From contig NZ_JOFL01000026.1 of the NCBI RefSeq assembly GCF_000719265.1, forward strand, positions 1-64,000: DNA of 64,000 nt, given 5' to 3'. Positions 27,546-37,623 of this stretch are shown here, in pieces (positions within the stretch are counted from its first letter, which is position 1; each line of letters opens with the position of its first letter). This DNA is from Streptomyces roseoverticillatus. GTDB lineage: Bacteria; Actinomycetota; Actinomycetes; Streptomycetales; Streptomycetaceae. The position numbers and the translations under genes were made by a program. Below the pieces are notes generated by a model. It did no database searches and was not told the origin of the DNA. It saw only the letters and a list, made by a program, of their open reading frames with translations.

Positions 27546-28292
27546 TCAGCCCGCGGCGGGACGAGCCCCAGCCGTCTCAGCGTCGACCATCTTCTCCATC
27601 GGGTCCGCGGCCAGCCCGCCGGCGATCACCATCGCGGCGACGATCGCCACGCCCAGGATCACGTTCCCCAGCCACACCATCGTGTGGACCGGCAGGGTGT
27701 ACGCGCCGACGACCCGCGCGACACACTCGGCCAGCAGCGCACTGCCCCACACGACGGAGAACGTCCGCTCGGTCCGCCGGAACCGCGCGTCGCGGGCCGA
27801 CAGCCTGTCCCACGCGGCCTGCCGCGCCGGATCGCCCTTGACGACCCACGGCTTGAGCCCGGCCGTCATCAGCGGCCGCCGCCCGGCGACCGCGGAGACC
27901 AGCACCACGAGCCCGACGACGCTGCTCACCGCGCTGTCCTTGGCCAGCATCAGCCTGGCGTCCCCGCTGACGCCGCTGAGCACCAGCCCCACGAGGTTGA
28001 CGACGAGGATCAGCGCGGCGAGCCCGTTGACCCGGCGCTCCTTGGCCAGGCCCCAGACGGTCCGCGCGGCGGGCAGCGCACTGCTCCAGCCCAGGGCCGC
28101 GATCGTGCCCATGCCGAATCCCTTGCTGAGCGCGTAGTACGCGGCCATCGGCAGGACGGCGTCCACGACGAGCGGCGCGAAGCTGTCCCAGAGCGCCCGC
28201 CCGCGCGGGACGGCCGGGGCGGCCCCTCCAGCGGTAGTCGTCCGGGTCTGGGGCTGGGTCTGCGTCTGCGCGGCGGTGGCCGTGTCGCTCAT
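27546..28292 (-). CDS. VC0807-like membrane protein
   Basis: The 248-residue protein has a Thr/Gln-rich N-terminal tail of about 30 residues and then about five hydrophobic helices. The VC0807-family region includes DAVLPMAAYYALSKGFGMGT, LGWSSALPAARTVWGLAKER and a C-terminal half with RLSARDARFRRTERTFSVVW. ATG 28292 begins MSDTATAAQ. The in-frame upstream extension is not supported. The function is unknown. It lies between DUF1059 and the divergent marR gene. Confidence 0.8.
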   Translation of the reverse strand: MSDTATAAQTQTQPQTRTTTAGGAAPAVPRGRALWDSFAPLVVDAVLPMAAYYALSKGFGMGTIAALGWSSALPAARTVWGLAKERRVNGLAALILVVNLVGLVLSGVSGDARLMLAKDSAVSSVVGLVVLVSAVAGRRPLMTAGLKPWVVKGDPARQAAWDRLSARDARFRRTERTFSVVWGSALLAECVARVVGAYTLPVHTMVWLGNVILGVAIVAAMVIAGGLAADPMEKMVDAETAGARPAAG

Positions 28293-28550
28293 GATCAGAG
28301 TCCCCCGGGGCTGTGATGCGTCCCGTAGCCGTACGGCTTCCGGTGCTCCTATTTTCGCGGCCGGGCCGGGGGCTCCGGCAGTGCCGTCGATCACCGACCG
28401 CGCATGACTTTTGTCAGTGGTGCCGATTCGCGGTAATGATCTGGCGATCGTACGGTTTGCCCCCGCGCGTGGGGCGCGAGGGCCGTGAGGCGGCCTGCTT
28501 CCGGCGATGTGGTGCGTGCCACCGGGCGCCCCGCCGTATCCACTTTATTT

Positions 28551-28576
28551 AGTTCGGGTAATGAGTTAGGCTAAAG
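28551..28576. promoter_or_regulatory. 13-bp direct repeat with an iron-box core before marR
   Basis: AGTTCGGGTAATG (28551-28563) and AGTTAGGCTAAAG (28564-28576) match at 10 of 13 positions and end 2 bp before the marR ATG. The second copy contains TTAGGCTAA (28566-28574), the nine-base centre of the DmdR/IdeR consensus. It could be a MarR autoregulatory site, an iron box, or both. The outer halves of an iron box are poorly matched. Confidence 0.45.
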
Positions 28577-28578
28577 AC

Positions 28579-29016
28579 ATGTCGGACCGGGACCCCCAAG
28601 TCGATACCGCCGCAGTGAACTCCCTGCGTTCAGGTGTCATGCGCCTGTCGCGTCGGCTCAAGCACCAGAGGGTCGACGAATCGCTCAGCCCCACGGAGAT
28701 GTCGGTGCTGGGCACGCTCGCCGGCTGTGGCAGCGCCACCCCGGGCGAGCTCGCCCGCAAGGAGCACGTGCAGCCCCCGTCGATGACCCGCATCGTCGCC
28801 CTGCTCGAAGCCAAGGGCCTGGTCCGGCTGGAGCCGCACCCCGAGGACCGCCGCCAGAAGGTGGTCACCCAGACCGAGCGGGCCGAGGCCATGCTCGAAG
28901 AGAGCCGCCGCAAGCGGAACGTCTGGCTCACCGAGCTCGTGGGGCGGCTCGACGAGGAGGAGTGGGCGACGCTGCGCGCCGCCGCACCCGTCCTCGAGAA
29001 ACTCGCGCACCTGTAA
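28579..29016 (+). CDS. MarR-family transcriptional regulator
   Basis: The 145-residue winged-helix regulator has the MarR core: LSPTEMSVLGTLAGCGSATP, the recognition-helix region ARKEHVQPPSMTRIVALLEA and the wing RLEPHPEDRRQKVVTQTERA. MarR proteins usually repress an adjacent transporter and release DNA on binding a small phenolic or metal ligand. It precedes an MFS gene by 27 bp on the same strand and probably controls that pair from the repeat overlapping its own promoter. Confidence 0.92.
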   Translation: MSDRDPQVDTAAVNSLRSGVMRLSRRLKHQRVDESLSPTEMSVLGTLAGCGSATPGELARKEHVQPPSMTRIVALLEAKGLVRLEPHPEDRRQKVVTQTERAEAMLEESRRKRNVWLTELVGRLDEEEWATLRAAAPVLEKLAHL

Positions 29017-29043
29017 GACGCGCCAGGAGGAGGCGAACCCACT

Positions 29044-30447
29044 TTGAGTACGGGACCCGGAGCAGACTCCGCACCCGCACCGAACAGCCACGACGACGCC
29101 ATACGCAGCGCCGCCCTGCACGAGCCCGGACCGGCCACGAGCCCGGAGCCCGGAGCCAAGGGCGGCACCTTCAGTTCCCTCAGAATCCGTAACTACCGCC
29201 TCTTCGCCACCGGCCAGGTCGTCTCCAACACCGGCACCTGGATGCAGCGCATCGCCCAGGACTGGCTGGTCCTCAGCCTCACCGGTTCCTCCGCCGCCGT
29301 CGGCATCACCACGGCCCTGCAGTTCCTGCCCATGCTCTTCCTCGGGCTCTACGGCGGCGTCATCGCCGACCGCTGCCCGAAGCGCAGGCTGCTCGTCCTC
29401 ACCCAGGCCGCCATGGGCCTCACCGGCCTCGCGCTCGCCCTCCTCACCCTCTCCGGCCACGTGCAGGTCTGGCACGTCTACCTCACCGCGTTCGTCCTCG
29501 GTCTCGTCACCGTGGTCGACAACCCCGCCCGCCAGGCCTTCGTCGTGGAGATGGTCGGCCCCGCCGACCTGCGCAACGCCGTCAGCCTCAACTCCGCCAA
29601 CTTCCAGTCCGCCCGGCTGGTCGGGCCCGCCGTCGCCGGTGTGCTGATCACCGCCGTGGGCAGCGGCTGGGCGTTCCTCCTCAACGGCCTGTCCTTCGTC
29701 GCGCCCGTCGCCGGGCTGCTGCTGATGCGCACCGCCGAGCTCCACAGGGTCGACCGCGCGCCGCGCGGCAAGGGCCAGCTGCGCGAGGGCCTGCGCTACG
29801 TGGCCGGGCGGCCCGACCTCGTCTGGCCGATCGTCCTCGTCGGCTTCATCGGCACCTTCGGCTTCAACTTCCCCATCTGGCTCACGGCCTTCGTCAACGA
29901 CGTCTACCACGCCGGCGCCGGCACGTACGGCCTGCTCAACACCCTGATGGCGGGCGGCTCCCTGGTGGGCGCCCTGCTCGCCGCGCGCCGGGGCAGCTCG
30001 CGGCTGCGGCTCCTCGTCGGCGCCGCCCTGCTCTTCGGCCTCCTGGAGATCACGGCCGCGCTCGCGCCCTCGTTCTGGGTCTTCGCGGCGCTGCTCGTGC
30101 CGATCGGCATGTTCGGCCTCACCATCAACGTGACCGCCAACTCCAGCATCCAGCTCGGCACGGATCCCGCGATGCGCGGGCGTGTCATGAGCCTGTTCAT
30201 GATGGTGTTCATGGGCGGAACGCCGCTCGGCGCCCCGCTGGTCGGCTGGGTGACCGACGTCTACGGCGCCCGCGTCGGCTTCCTCGCCGGCGGAGCGGTC
30301 GCCACGCTCGCGGCGGTCGGCGTGGGCCTGGTCCTGGCCCGGGTGGGCGGCCTGCGGCTGAAGGTCGACCTGCGGCGCGGCCACACGCACGTGGCGTTCG
30401 TGCCGCGGCAGCCGGCGCGTCCGGAGGAACTGGCGGCGACGGCGTAG
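29044..30447 (+). CDS. MFS exporter (MFS_3/EntS type)
   Basis: This 467-residue transporter starts at TTG 29044. After about 40 hydrophilic residues comes FSSLRIRNYRLFATGQVVSN and TGTWMQRIAQDWLVLSLTGS, the pattern of the MFS_3 group, which contains the enterobactin exporter EntS. GVIADRCPKRRLLVLTQAAM carries the loop 2-3 motif. Twelve helices are predicted by eye. It is the likely target of the MarR regulator upstream. The possible iron-box core makes siderophore export a tentative alternative to drug efflux. Confidence 0.88.
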   Translation: MSTGPGADSAPAPNSHDDAIRSAALHEPGPATSPEPGAKGGTFSSLRIRNYRLFATGQVVSNTGTWMQRIAQDWLVLSLTGSSAAVGITTALQFLPMLFLGLYGGVIADRCPKRRLLVLTQAAMGLTGLALALLTLSGHVQVWHVYLTAFVLGLVTVVDNPARQAFVVEMVGPADLRNAVSLNSANFQSARLVGPAVAGVLITAVGSGWAFLLNGLSFVAPVAGLLLMRTAELHRVDRAPRGKGQLREGLRYVAGRPDLVWPIVLVGFIGTFGFNFPIWLTAFVNDVYHAGAGTYGLLNTLMAGGSLVGALLAARRGSSRLRLLVGAALLFGLLEITAALAPSFWVFAALLVPIGMFGLTINVTANSSIQLGTDPAMRGRVMSLFMMVFMGGTPLGAPLVGWVTDVYGARVGFLAGGAVATLAAVGVGLVLARVGGLRLKVDLRRGHTHVAFVPRQPARPEELAATA

Positions 30448-30575
30448 CCGCCGTCCGCCGGGGGCACGTCCGCTGCCGGGCCGAGGGGTACGGCGCGGCC
30501 AATTCCGGCAGGGGTTCGGCGGCGTGGGCCGCCGGGGCCGCCGTCGCGGCGGCGCCGGAGCATCCCGGGCCTCGT

Positions 30576-30596
30576 CGGCACCGCCGGGCGGTGCCG
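30576..30596. terminator. GC-rich stem-loop in the 352-bp gap after the MFS gene
   Basis: CGGCACCGCC at 30576-30585 and GGCGGTGCCG at 30587-30596 are exact inverted repeats. They could form an 8-9-bp stem with a tight loop about 130 bp past the MFS stop. The gap (30448-30799) otherwise holds further short CGCC/GGCG hairpins and no recognisable gene. The RNA-ligase promoter is presumably in its last 100 bp. Confidence 0.4.
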
Positions 30597-30799
30597 CGGT
30601 GGCTCGCCGCCATTGCGGCGGGAGGGGGGTGGTACGGCCTCGGTACGGTCACGCCGCCGGCAGGAAGATCCCGCCGCGACGGCGAACAGCCGCGCCACGC
30701 CGTCTCGGCGGTGCCGAAGCCACTCGCGCCCCGCGCCCCTGCCACGACCGGGCGCGGCGCCGCGTTCGTGAAGCCCTGCCCAAAGGGGAGACTGGTCCT

Positions 30800-31363
30800 A
30801 TGCGACTCTTCGCCGCTGTCGTGCCGCCGGAGACGCCCGTCGCCGAGCTGGCCGGGGCCACGGCCGCCCTCCGCGGGCTGCCCGGCGCGGACCGGCTGCG
30901 CTGGACCGAGCCGGCCGGCTGGCACTTCACGCTCGCCTTCCTCGGCGAGGTCGACCCGGCCCTGCTGCCGGAGCTGACCGAGCGGCTCGGCCGCGCCGCC
31001 CACCGGCACCCGCCGCACGAACTGCGGTTCGCCGGGGGCGGGCGGTTCGGGGACCGGATCCTGTGGGTCGGCGCGGACGGCGAGCGGACGATCCTGCGCG
31101 ACCTGGCCCGCTCGGCCGCGGCCGGAGCGCGCCGGGCGGGCGTGGCCGTCGACGCCACGCACGACTTCCACCCGCACCTGACCCTCGCCCGCGCCGCGGG
31201 CCCGGTGCACCTCCGCCCGTACGCCGAGAGCCTCGCCGGCTTCAGCGGCACGCCCTGGACCGTGCATCGGCTGGAGCTCATGCGCAGCCGGCTCCCGGGC
31301 GGCGGCGTCCCCGGCGAGCGCCCGCGCTACGAGACGGTGGCGGTGTGGGAGCTGGGCGGGTAG
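30800..31363 (+). CDS. thpR: RNA 2',3'-cyclic phosphodiesterase (2'-5' RNA ligase family)
   Basis: The 187-residue product has the two HxT/H-h-T motifs of the 2H phosphoesterase superfamily: HFTLAF at His42-Thr44 and HPHLTLAR at about His126-Thr128. They are placed symmetrically in a bilobed fold. The N-terminus MRLFAAVVPPETP is the normal start of ThpR. The enzyme opens 2',3'-cyclic phosphates on RNA and can join tRNA halves through 2'-5' bonds in vitro. ATG 30800 is used, with GGGGAG about 12 bp upstream. It is cytoplasmic and stands alone. Confidence 0.92.
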   Translation: MRLFAAVVPPETPVAELAGATAALRGLPGADRLRWTEPAGWHFTLAFLGEVDPALLPELTERLGRAAHRHPPHELRFAGGGRFGDRILWVGADGERTILRDLARSAAAGARRAGVAVDATHDFHPHLTLARAAGPVHLRPYAESLAGFSGTPWTVHRLELMRSRLPGGGVPGERPRYETVAVWELGG

Positions 31364-31430
31364 ACCGGCCACGAAAGGGCGGACCGGCCCGCGGACAGGG
31401 CGCCCCCGCCCTTCCGGTTACGCTCGATGC

Positions 31431-31517
31431 GTGGACCCGAAGACCAGAAACCGCATCATGACCGCCGCGCTCGCCGCGATCCTCGTCGTCGTCGCCGTGG
31501 TGGCAGCGGTGAAGTGA
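31431..31517 (+). CDS. Putative 28-residue single-helix membrane peptide
   Basis: GTG 31431 opens a 28-codon ORF with a charged N-terminus (VDPKTRNRIM) and a single hydrophobic helix of about 17 residues (AALAAILVVVAVVAAV) ending in Lys. Codon third positions are almost all G or C. Such short tail-type membrane peptides do occur in Streptomyces. No clear ribosome-binding site is seen, so the call is tentative. Confidence 0.4.
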   Translation: MDPKTRNRIMTAALAAILVVVAVVAAVK

Positions 31518-31556
31518 CCCCGGCCCGGCCGCTCCCGCCGGGGACGCGCGCTCGGG

Positions 31557-31886
31557 TCAGCGGCCCAGCAGCCAGGTCCACCGCGTGCGCCGGCACGCCG
31601 GGTGGTCGTCGTGGTCGTACATATCGTTCTCGTCGAGGCAGTTCCACCGGGGGTGGCGGGCGATGCGGTGGGCCCAGAGCGCCCAGTCGGCGTCGTGGAC
31701 CAGCGCGATCGGCCAGAGGGCGACGACGATCACACAGATGGTACGGACGGCGGCGGGGGACAAGGGATCGGGCTCCGACGCCTGCTCCGCCAGGCATGCG
31801 GACGGCGTCGTCTTCGTGACCGCACAGAACGCCAGTCCGGCACTGATGTAGGCGAACGCTCCCAGGCCCCACTCAAGGGTGTCCAT
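31557..31886 (-). CDS. Hypothetical two-helix membrane protein
   Basis: This 109-residue protein has one hydrophobic helix at the N-terminus (about 6-25, containing Cys21) and another at about 47-66. A C-terminal polar tail carries an Asp/His cluster (DENDMYDHDDHPACRR) that might bind a metal. I do not recognise a family. The ATG at 31886 has GGGAGGG in front. It runs convergently with the 28-residue ORF upstream of it. Confidence 0.55.
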   Translation of the reverse strand: MDTLEWGLGAFAYISAGLAFCAVTKTTPSACLAEQASEPDPLSPAAVRTICVIVVALWPIALVHDADWALWAHRIARHPRWNCLDENDMYDHDDHPACRRTRWTWLLGR

Positions 31887-32417
31887 GGTCCCTCCCCTGT
31901 TGTCGCCCCGAGGGGCGGCTCGTTACGGTACAAAGGAGGTCCCCGCCACGGACCGGATTTCCATGGCGAGGACCAAGCCGGCACGGACGGATCACTGACC
32001 GGGAGCCCTCAGATCTTGTGAGGACTGCCGGTCACCGTCCGGTACCGACTTTTTTCACCGTCCGAGAAACCACTCCTTCAGTTCACGGCGGACAGCTGCC
32101 AGCCGCTTCTTGATGGTCAGCTTCTTTTGGCAGTGACGCCCCATTGGCGTTCTTCCCTCATCGGGTTGCGGCCAGAGTTCCGGTGACCGCTCCGGAGGAG
32201 GTCCCGGTTCGGACCCCCTGGGCGAGAAGCCCGACGACGGGTCTCCTCTGAGAGGGGAGGACGCTTCTGCAGCGCTGCGGAAACCGTAGCGGGTCAACTA
32301 CCCGTCGTGCACAAGTCGTTGCGCTGCGGAGTGGGGTGTGGTAGATGCCGGGCTCACCCGGTGGGTGGGCGGGTCACCCTTGCCTTGAGCGCGCTTGAGG
32401 GCGTTGGCTAGGGCGCC
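31887..32417. other. 531-bp gap with low-GC character
   Basis: This gap is noticeably less GC-rich than the surroundings and contains a T-run at 32050-32055. On the minus strand a 29-codon basic ORF (32144 down to 32055, MGRHCQKKLTIKKRL...) has GAGGGAAG about 9 nt upstream. It could be a small protein or the end of an 80-codon TTG-started frame, but codon bias is weak, so I do not call it. The aldo-keto reductase promoter should lie near the right edge. Confidence 0.3.
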
Positions 32418-33413
32418 ATGGAGTACACGCAGCTCGGACGCACAGGCCTCAAGGTCAGCCGGCTCGTCCTCGGCACCATGAACTTCGGTCCGCAGACCGA
32501 CGAAGCCGGCGGCCACGCCATCATGGACGCCGCGCTCGACGCGGGCGTCAACTTCTTCGACACCGCCAACGTCTATGGCTGGGGTGACGACAAGGGCCGG
32601 ACCGAGGAGATCATCGGGACCTGGTTCGCCAAGGGCGGTGGCCGCCGCGACAAGGTCGTCATCGCCACCAAGGTCTTCGGCAACATGGGCCCGGACGGCG
32701 CCGACTGGCCGAACCACGACCGCCTGTCCGCCGTGAACATCCGGCGCGCCGTCGACGCGAGCCTCAAGCGGCTGCAGACCGACCACATCGACCTCTACCA
32801 GTTCCACCATGTCGACCGGGCGACCCCGTGGGACGAGATCTGGCAGGCGATCGACGTCCTCGTCCAGCAGGGCAAGATCGTCTACGCGGGCTCCTCGAAC
32901 CACGCCGGCTGGCACATCGCCCAGGCCAACGAGGCCGCCCGGCGGCGCGGTTCGCTCGGGCTCGTCAGCGAACAGTGCCTGTACAACCTGGCCGAGCGGC
33001 GCGCCGAGATGGAGGTCATCCCGGCCGCCGAGGGCTACGGCCTCGGCGTCATCCCCTGGTCGCCGCTGCACGGCGGGCTGCTCGGCGGCGTCATCCGCAA
33101 GCAACGGGAGGGCGGCAGCGCCCGCGCGGCGTCCGGCCGGTCCGCGGACGCGCTCGCGAACACCAAGGTCCGCGAGCAGGTGCAGGCCTACGAGAACCTG
33201 CTCGACAAGCACGGCCTGCAGCCGGGCGAGGTGGCCCTCGCCTGGCTGCTCACCCGGCCGGGAGTGACCGGTCCGATCGTCGGCCCGCGCACGGCCGACC
33301 AGCTCGCGTCGGCGCTGCGCGCCGTGGAGCTGGAGCTTTCCGCCGAGCTTCGCGGCCAGTTGGACGAGATCTTCCCGGGGCCGGGGCCCTCGCCGGAGGC
33401 GTTCGCTTGGTGA
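32418..33413 (+). CDS. Aldo/keto reductase
   Basis: The 331-residue protein is a TIM-barrel NADPH-dependent reductase. The N-terminal GRTGLKVSRLVLGTMNFGP and the catalytic tetrad are visible: Asp48 in NFFDTANVYGWG, Tyr53, Lys85 in VIATKVFGN and a His in DLYQFHHVD (130-131). The NADPH-binding C-terminal motif is GPIVGPRTADQLASALRAVE. It resembles YajO/Tas-like soluble AKRs acting on small aldehydes or ketones. The physiological substrate is unknown. No operon partner is evident. Confidence 0.93.
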   Translation: MEYTQLGRTGLKVSRLVLGTMNFGPQTDEAGGHAIMDAALDAGVNFFDTANVYGWGDDKGRTEEIIGTWFAKGGGRRDKVVIATKVFGNMGPDGADWPNHDRLSAVNIRRAVDASLKRLQTDHIDLYQFHHVDRATPWDEIWQAIDVLVQQGKIVYAGSSNHAGWHIAQANEAARRRGSLGLVSEQCLYNLAERRAEMEVIPAAEGYGLGVIPWSPLHGGLLGGVIRKQREGGSARAASGRSADALANTKVREQVQAYENLLDKHGLQPGEVALAWLLTRPGVTGPIVGPRTADQLASALRAVELELSAELRGQLDEIFPGPGPSPEAFAW

Positions 33414-33497
33414 GGCCCTGAGCAAGGCATGCTGCGGGCGCCTCCGCCCGTACGTATGGACGTACGGGCGGAGGCGTGTGCGTACGTGCCGGCTGCG

Positions 33498-34184
33498 CTA
33501 GGCCGCCGCTGCGTACGCCTCGCCCACGTCCCACCCCTGGTGCATCGCGTCCGCGAAGGCGGCGGCGAGGTGGTGTTCGCCGGACGCGTTGGGGTGCGTG
33601 CCGTCGTACGTGTCGCGGTCTATGTCCCAGCCGTCCGGGCGGGACGCGAGGAGCAGCGGCGAGCCGGGGGTGCCGAGGTCGGCGACGGTCTTGTCGAGGA
33701 GTTCGTTGAAGCGCTCGCACTCGGCGGCGAACGGCGGGTCGTTGTTGGCGCGGACGTTCCGGATGACGGGCATCAGCACGGCCCGTACGTGCGGGTTGGC
33801 GGCGCGCGCCTCGGCGACGAAGCGCCGTACGTTCTCGGCCGTCTGCTCGGCGTTGGTGTAGAAGCCGAGGTCGATGAGGCCGAGGGAGACGAGCAGGGTG
33901 TCGGCGCGGCCGGCCCGGACCGCGTCCCCGACGAGCGGGGCCATGTGCAGCCAGCCCTCGCCCCAGCCGGCGAGGTGCGCGCGGGCGCGCTCGGGGAAGT
34001 CCGGTGCGCCGTAGGCGTACGAGACGGGTGCGTCGGCGGCCGGGTCGTACAGCTCGCGGCGCGGGCCGACGATCTTGTACGGGCCGCCGTACGTCGCGTT
34101 GAGGTGCTGCCACATGCGGTAGCGCCAAGTGAGGTCACCGGCGCTACCGATGGTCATCGAGTCGCCGACGAACATGATCCGCAT
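33498..34184 (-). CDS. SGNH/GDSL hydrolase
   Basis: This 228-residue protein begins with block I FVGDSMTIGS (nucleophile Ser9). It continues with SLGLIDLGFYTN, where block III would have GxND, and ends with block V DGTHPNASGEHH, containing the catalytic Asp and His. In block III the Asn of GxND appears changed to Ile-Asp (GLIDLG), so the oxyanion hole may be atypical. No signal peptide starts from ATG 34184, and the longer in-frame N-terminus is not hydrophobic either. It is likely an intracellular esterase or acylhydrolase. Confidence 0.82.
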   Translation of the reverse strand: MRIMFVGDSMTIGSAGDLTWRYRMWQHLNATYGGPYKIVGPRRELYDPAADAPVSYAYGAPDFPERARAHLAGWGEGWLHMAPLVGDAVRAGRADTLLVSLGLIDLGFYTNAEQTAENVRRFVAEARAANPHVRAVLMPVIRNVRANNDPPFAAECERFNELLDKTVADLGTPGSPLLLASRPDGWDIDRDTYDGTHPNASGEHHLAAAFADAMHQGWDVGEAYAAAA

Positions 34185-34428
34185 GTGCACATCATCGCGG
34201 ATGGCGGGGCGGGCGGGGCGCACGAGGGTCGGGTACGGGGCCGGCGCGCCGCCGTGGATTTCCGTTCCGCTTTTCCGTGGTGTGTGAACGGAGTATTTCG
34301 CCGGGTGCGGTCATGAAATGCGGAAATGCGGTTGGCGGGGCGGTCCGGAAAAGCGGGGGCTCCGCCCCGCCGGCGTTCCGGCGGGACGGAGCCATCACCT
34401 CGATTCGGCCCTCACCGGCCGTGGGCGG

Positions 34429-34743
34429 TCAGGGGCTGTCCGTGTGGCCGTAGCTGACGACCCGGCCGTGACCGGAGCAGTCCCCTCTGAAGATCCAGTA
34501 GCCCTTGCCCACCCAGGCGCCGTACAGCACGGTGCCGTCGGAACAGCGGGTCCACGACTGGGACTTGCCGTAGTCGACGTGGCAGTTGGCCGTCCACACG
34601 GTCCCGTTGTTGCGGTAGCTGTCGCAGGACGAGACGTGCGGCGCCGGTGCGGCCGAGGCGGCCGTGGCCCCCACCAGGCTGGTGCCGGCCGCCATGATCG
34701 AACCCACGGCCGCGTAGGCCAGGCGGCGCTTGATGCGCTTCAT
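34429..34743 (-). CDS. Small secreted four-cysteine protein
   Basis: The 104-residue precursor has a clear Sec signal peptide (MKRIKRRLAY start, Ala-rich core, ASA before Ala32). The mature domain has about 73 residues and four cysteines (Cys40, 54, 67, 89) plus many Trp, Tyr and Gly, suggesting two disulfides and a compact extracellular beta fold. AGGGAGG precedes the start. Similar short secreted proteins are frequent in Streptomyces, but I cannot assign a function. It could be an inhibitor or a cell-surface binding protein. Confidence 0.7.
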   Translation of the reverse strand: MKRIKRRLAYAAVGSIMAAGTSLVGATAASAAPAPHVSSCDSYRNNGTVWTANCHVDYGKSQSWTRCSDGTVLYGAWVGKGYWIFRGDCSGHGRVVSYGHTDSP

Positions 34744-34817
34744 CGATTTCCCTCCCTGGAACTGGTTGCCGTTCGGTCGGAAACCTATACGGGTCGACCG
34801 CGTACGGCAGTGCGGGA

Positions 34818-34890
34818 ATTCGCCAATGCGTTCTTTTCTGTAGACGGTTTTCGGCCGTGGGGTTGGCGAATACTTTTCGAATTCGCCGCG
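34818..34890. promoter_or_regulatory. Repeated GAATTCGCC element in an AT-richer divergent region
   Basis: ATTCGCCAA (34818-34826) is the inverted repeat of TTGGCGAAT (34863-34871), and GAATTCGCC recurs as a direct copy at 34879-34887. The stretch is AT-rich for this genome and lies between the divergent secreted-protein and WD-like genes. It is a candidate binding site or promoter region. Confidence 0.35.
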
Positions 34891-35015
34891 TCGTCCGGAC
34901 CGCGGCGCAGATCAGCGGGGCGCGCGGGATAGGGGGAGTGTCGAGTTCCGGGCGGGTGGGGCGTGGCGGCGGTGCACGCACCCGTGGCGCCTGCCCGGAT
35001 GGCACGCTTGGGTCC

Positions 35016-36089
35016 ATGCGTCCACGCCCGTTCCCCGCCGCACGCGCCGCCCTCGCAGCCGCCGCGCTGGTCGCGCCGGCCGTGCTGCCCGCCGGCCCGG
35101 CCCTGGCCGACGACGGCGCCGCGCAGCCGGCCGCCGGTGCCTCCGCTTCCGCCTCCGCCCCGGCCGCCTCGGGCTTCACCATCGAGGACCCCCGGATCAA
35201 GGAGTCCAGCGGCCTCGCGGCCAGCCGCACCCACCCCGGCGTGTACTGGACGCACAACGACAGCGGTGACGGCGCGTACGTCTACGCCGTCGACAGCAGC
35301 ACCGGCCGTACGGTCGCCACCGTCACCCTCGCCGGGGTCGAGCCGCGCGACGTCGAGGCCATCTCCGTCGGACCGGACGGCAGCATCTACCTCGGCGACA
35401 TCGGCGACAACTTCGGCGGCCGCTGGCCGGAGGTGTGGATTTACCGCTTCCCCGAGCCGAAGACCCTCAAGGACACCACTCTCACCCCCACCCGCTACAC
35501 CGTCCGCTACGACGACGGGCCGCGCGACGCCGAGTCGCTGATGGTGCATCCCAAGACGGGGCGGGTGTACATCGTCAGTAAGAAGCGCTCGGGCAAGGGC
35601 GCCCTGTACGAGGCGCCGGAGCGGCTCTCCGCGTCCGGCGTCAACGTCTTCCGGCGGACCGCCGACATCAACCTGTGGGCCACGGACGGCGCGTTCTCCC
35701 CCGACGGCACGCGGCTCGTCGTCCGCGGCTACTTCGACGCCCGCGAGTACCGCTGGCAGGACGGCCGCCCCCAGGAGATCGGCAGCCCGGCCGTACCGCT
35801 GCAGCGCCAGGGCGAGTCGGTCACCTTCACGGCGGACGGCCGGGCCCTGATGTACGGCTCGGAGGGCAAGCGCAGCACGGTGCAGCCGGTCACCCTGGAC
35901 GGTGACCTGCTGCCGGACTCGGTGCCCAAGCGGGCGGACGACGCGAAGAACGGCGACGGCGGCTCCCGGGCGTCGTCCGGCAGCGGCACGGGCGACGGCG
36001 ACCGCACCCTTTTCATCGGCGCGGGCGCCCTCGCCGTGGCCGCGGGCGCGGCGGTGGGCCTGCGACGGCTGCTGCGGCGCCGGGACTGA
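35016..36089 (+). CDS. Secreted, C-terminally anchored beta-propeller-like protein
   Basis: This 357-residue protein has a signal peptide (cleavage near ALA-DD, residue 30) and an Ala/Ser-rich linker. A repeat region follows with blades such as GLAASRTHPGVYWTHNDSGD, ISVGPDGSIYLGDIGDNFGG and LMVHPKTGRVYIVSKKRSGK, typical of beta-propeller or esterase-like phytase relatives. Near the C-terminus a Gly/Ser stretch leads to a helix (FIGAGALAVAAGAAVGL) and an Arg-rich tail, so it is probably anchored to the membrane facing outward. No catalytic residues can be assigned. Confidence 0.8.
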   Translation: MRPRPFPAARAALAAAALVAPAVLPAGPALADDGAAQPAAGASASASAPAASGFTIEDPRIKESSGLAASRTHPGVYWTHNDSGDGAYVYAVDSSTGRTVATVTLAGVEPRDVEAISVGPDGSIYLGDIGDNFGGRWPEVWIYRFPEPKTLKDTTLTPTRYTVRYDDGPRDAESLMVHPKTGRVYIVSKKRSGKGALYEAPERLSASGVNVFRRTADINLWATDGAFSPDGTRLVVRGYFDAREYRWQDGRPQEIGSPAVPLQRQGESVTFTADGRALMYGSEGKRSTVQPVTLDGDLLPDSVPKRADDAKNGDGGSRASSGSGTGDGDRTLFIGAGALAVAAGAAVGLRRLLRRRD

Positions 36090-36090
36090 C

Positions 36091-36126
36091 GCGGTTGCCG
36101 CTGCGGTTGCCGCTGCGGTTGCCGCT
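36091..36126 (+). repeat. 12-bp tandem repeat (3 units) directly after a stop codon
   Basis: GCGGTTGCCGCT is repeated three times perfectly from 36091, one base after the stop of the beta-propeller gene. The rest of the 406-bp gap to serC holds GC-rich sequence and the terminator at 36435. Confidence 0.8.
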
Positions 36127-36434
36127 GCGCTGTGCGCGGCCGGTAGCCCGGGCGCGGGGTTGTCCGGCGGCACCGCCGGTACGCGCCGGTTCGGTTGCGT
36201 GCCGTTGCGGCGGGGGAACGGGCTCAGGGGCGGTCGCGCCCCTGCACCGGCCCTGGCAGGTCAAGGATGCGCTCGCATCCTTGAATCGGCCGCGGCGGCG
36301 ATCAGCCGCGATGGCGGAGACCGGCCGTGCCGTACGGGCTCGGGCCGGCTCGGCGCCGCCGGATACGTCCGCTGTGGCCGCTCGCCGTTGCGGCGGGGGT
36401 TCTTGCCTGCGGCAAGGACGCGGGGGGCACCCCG

Positions 36435-36470
36435 CCGGGCCTGACCGCGCCGAGGCGCCGTCAGGCCCGG
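36435..36470. terminator. 11-bp stem-loop next to the serC stop
   Basis: CCGGGCCTGAC at 36435-36445 pairs exactly with 36460-36470, and GCGC/GCGC can extend it inside. It lies 26 bp beyond the serC stop and is probably its terminator, possibly serving the convergent gene too. Confidence 0.6.
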
Positions 36471-36495
36471 GGCGCTCCCCGGAGGGGACCAGCCG

Positions 36496-37623
<1,128 letters not shown>

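Noticed and set aside
32055..32297. 80-codon minus-strand frame (or 29 codons from ATG 32144)
   Set aside because: Only the 29-codon version has a ribosome-binding site. Codon bias is weak and no family is recognised, so it is mentioned in the gap entry but not called.
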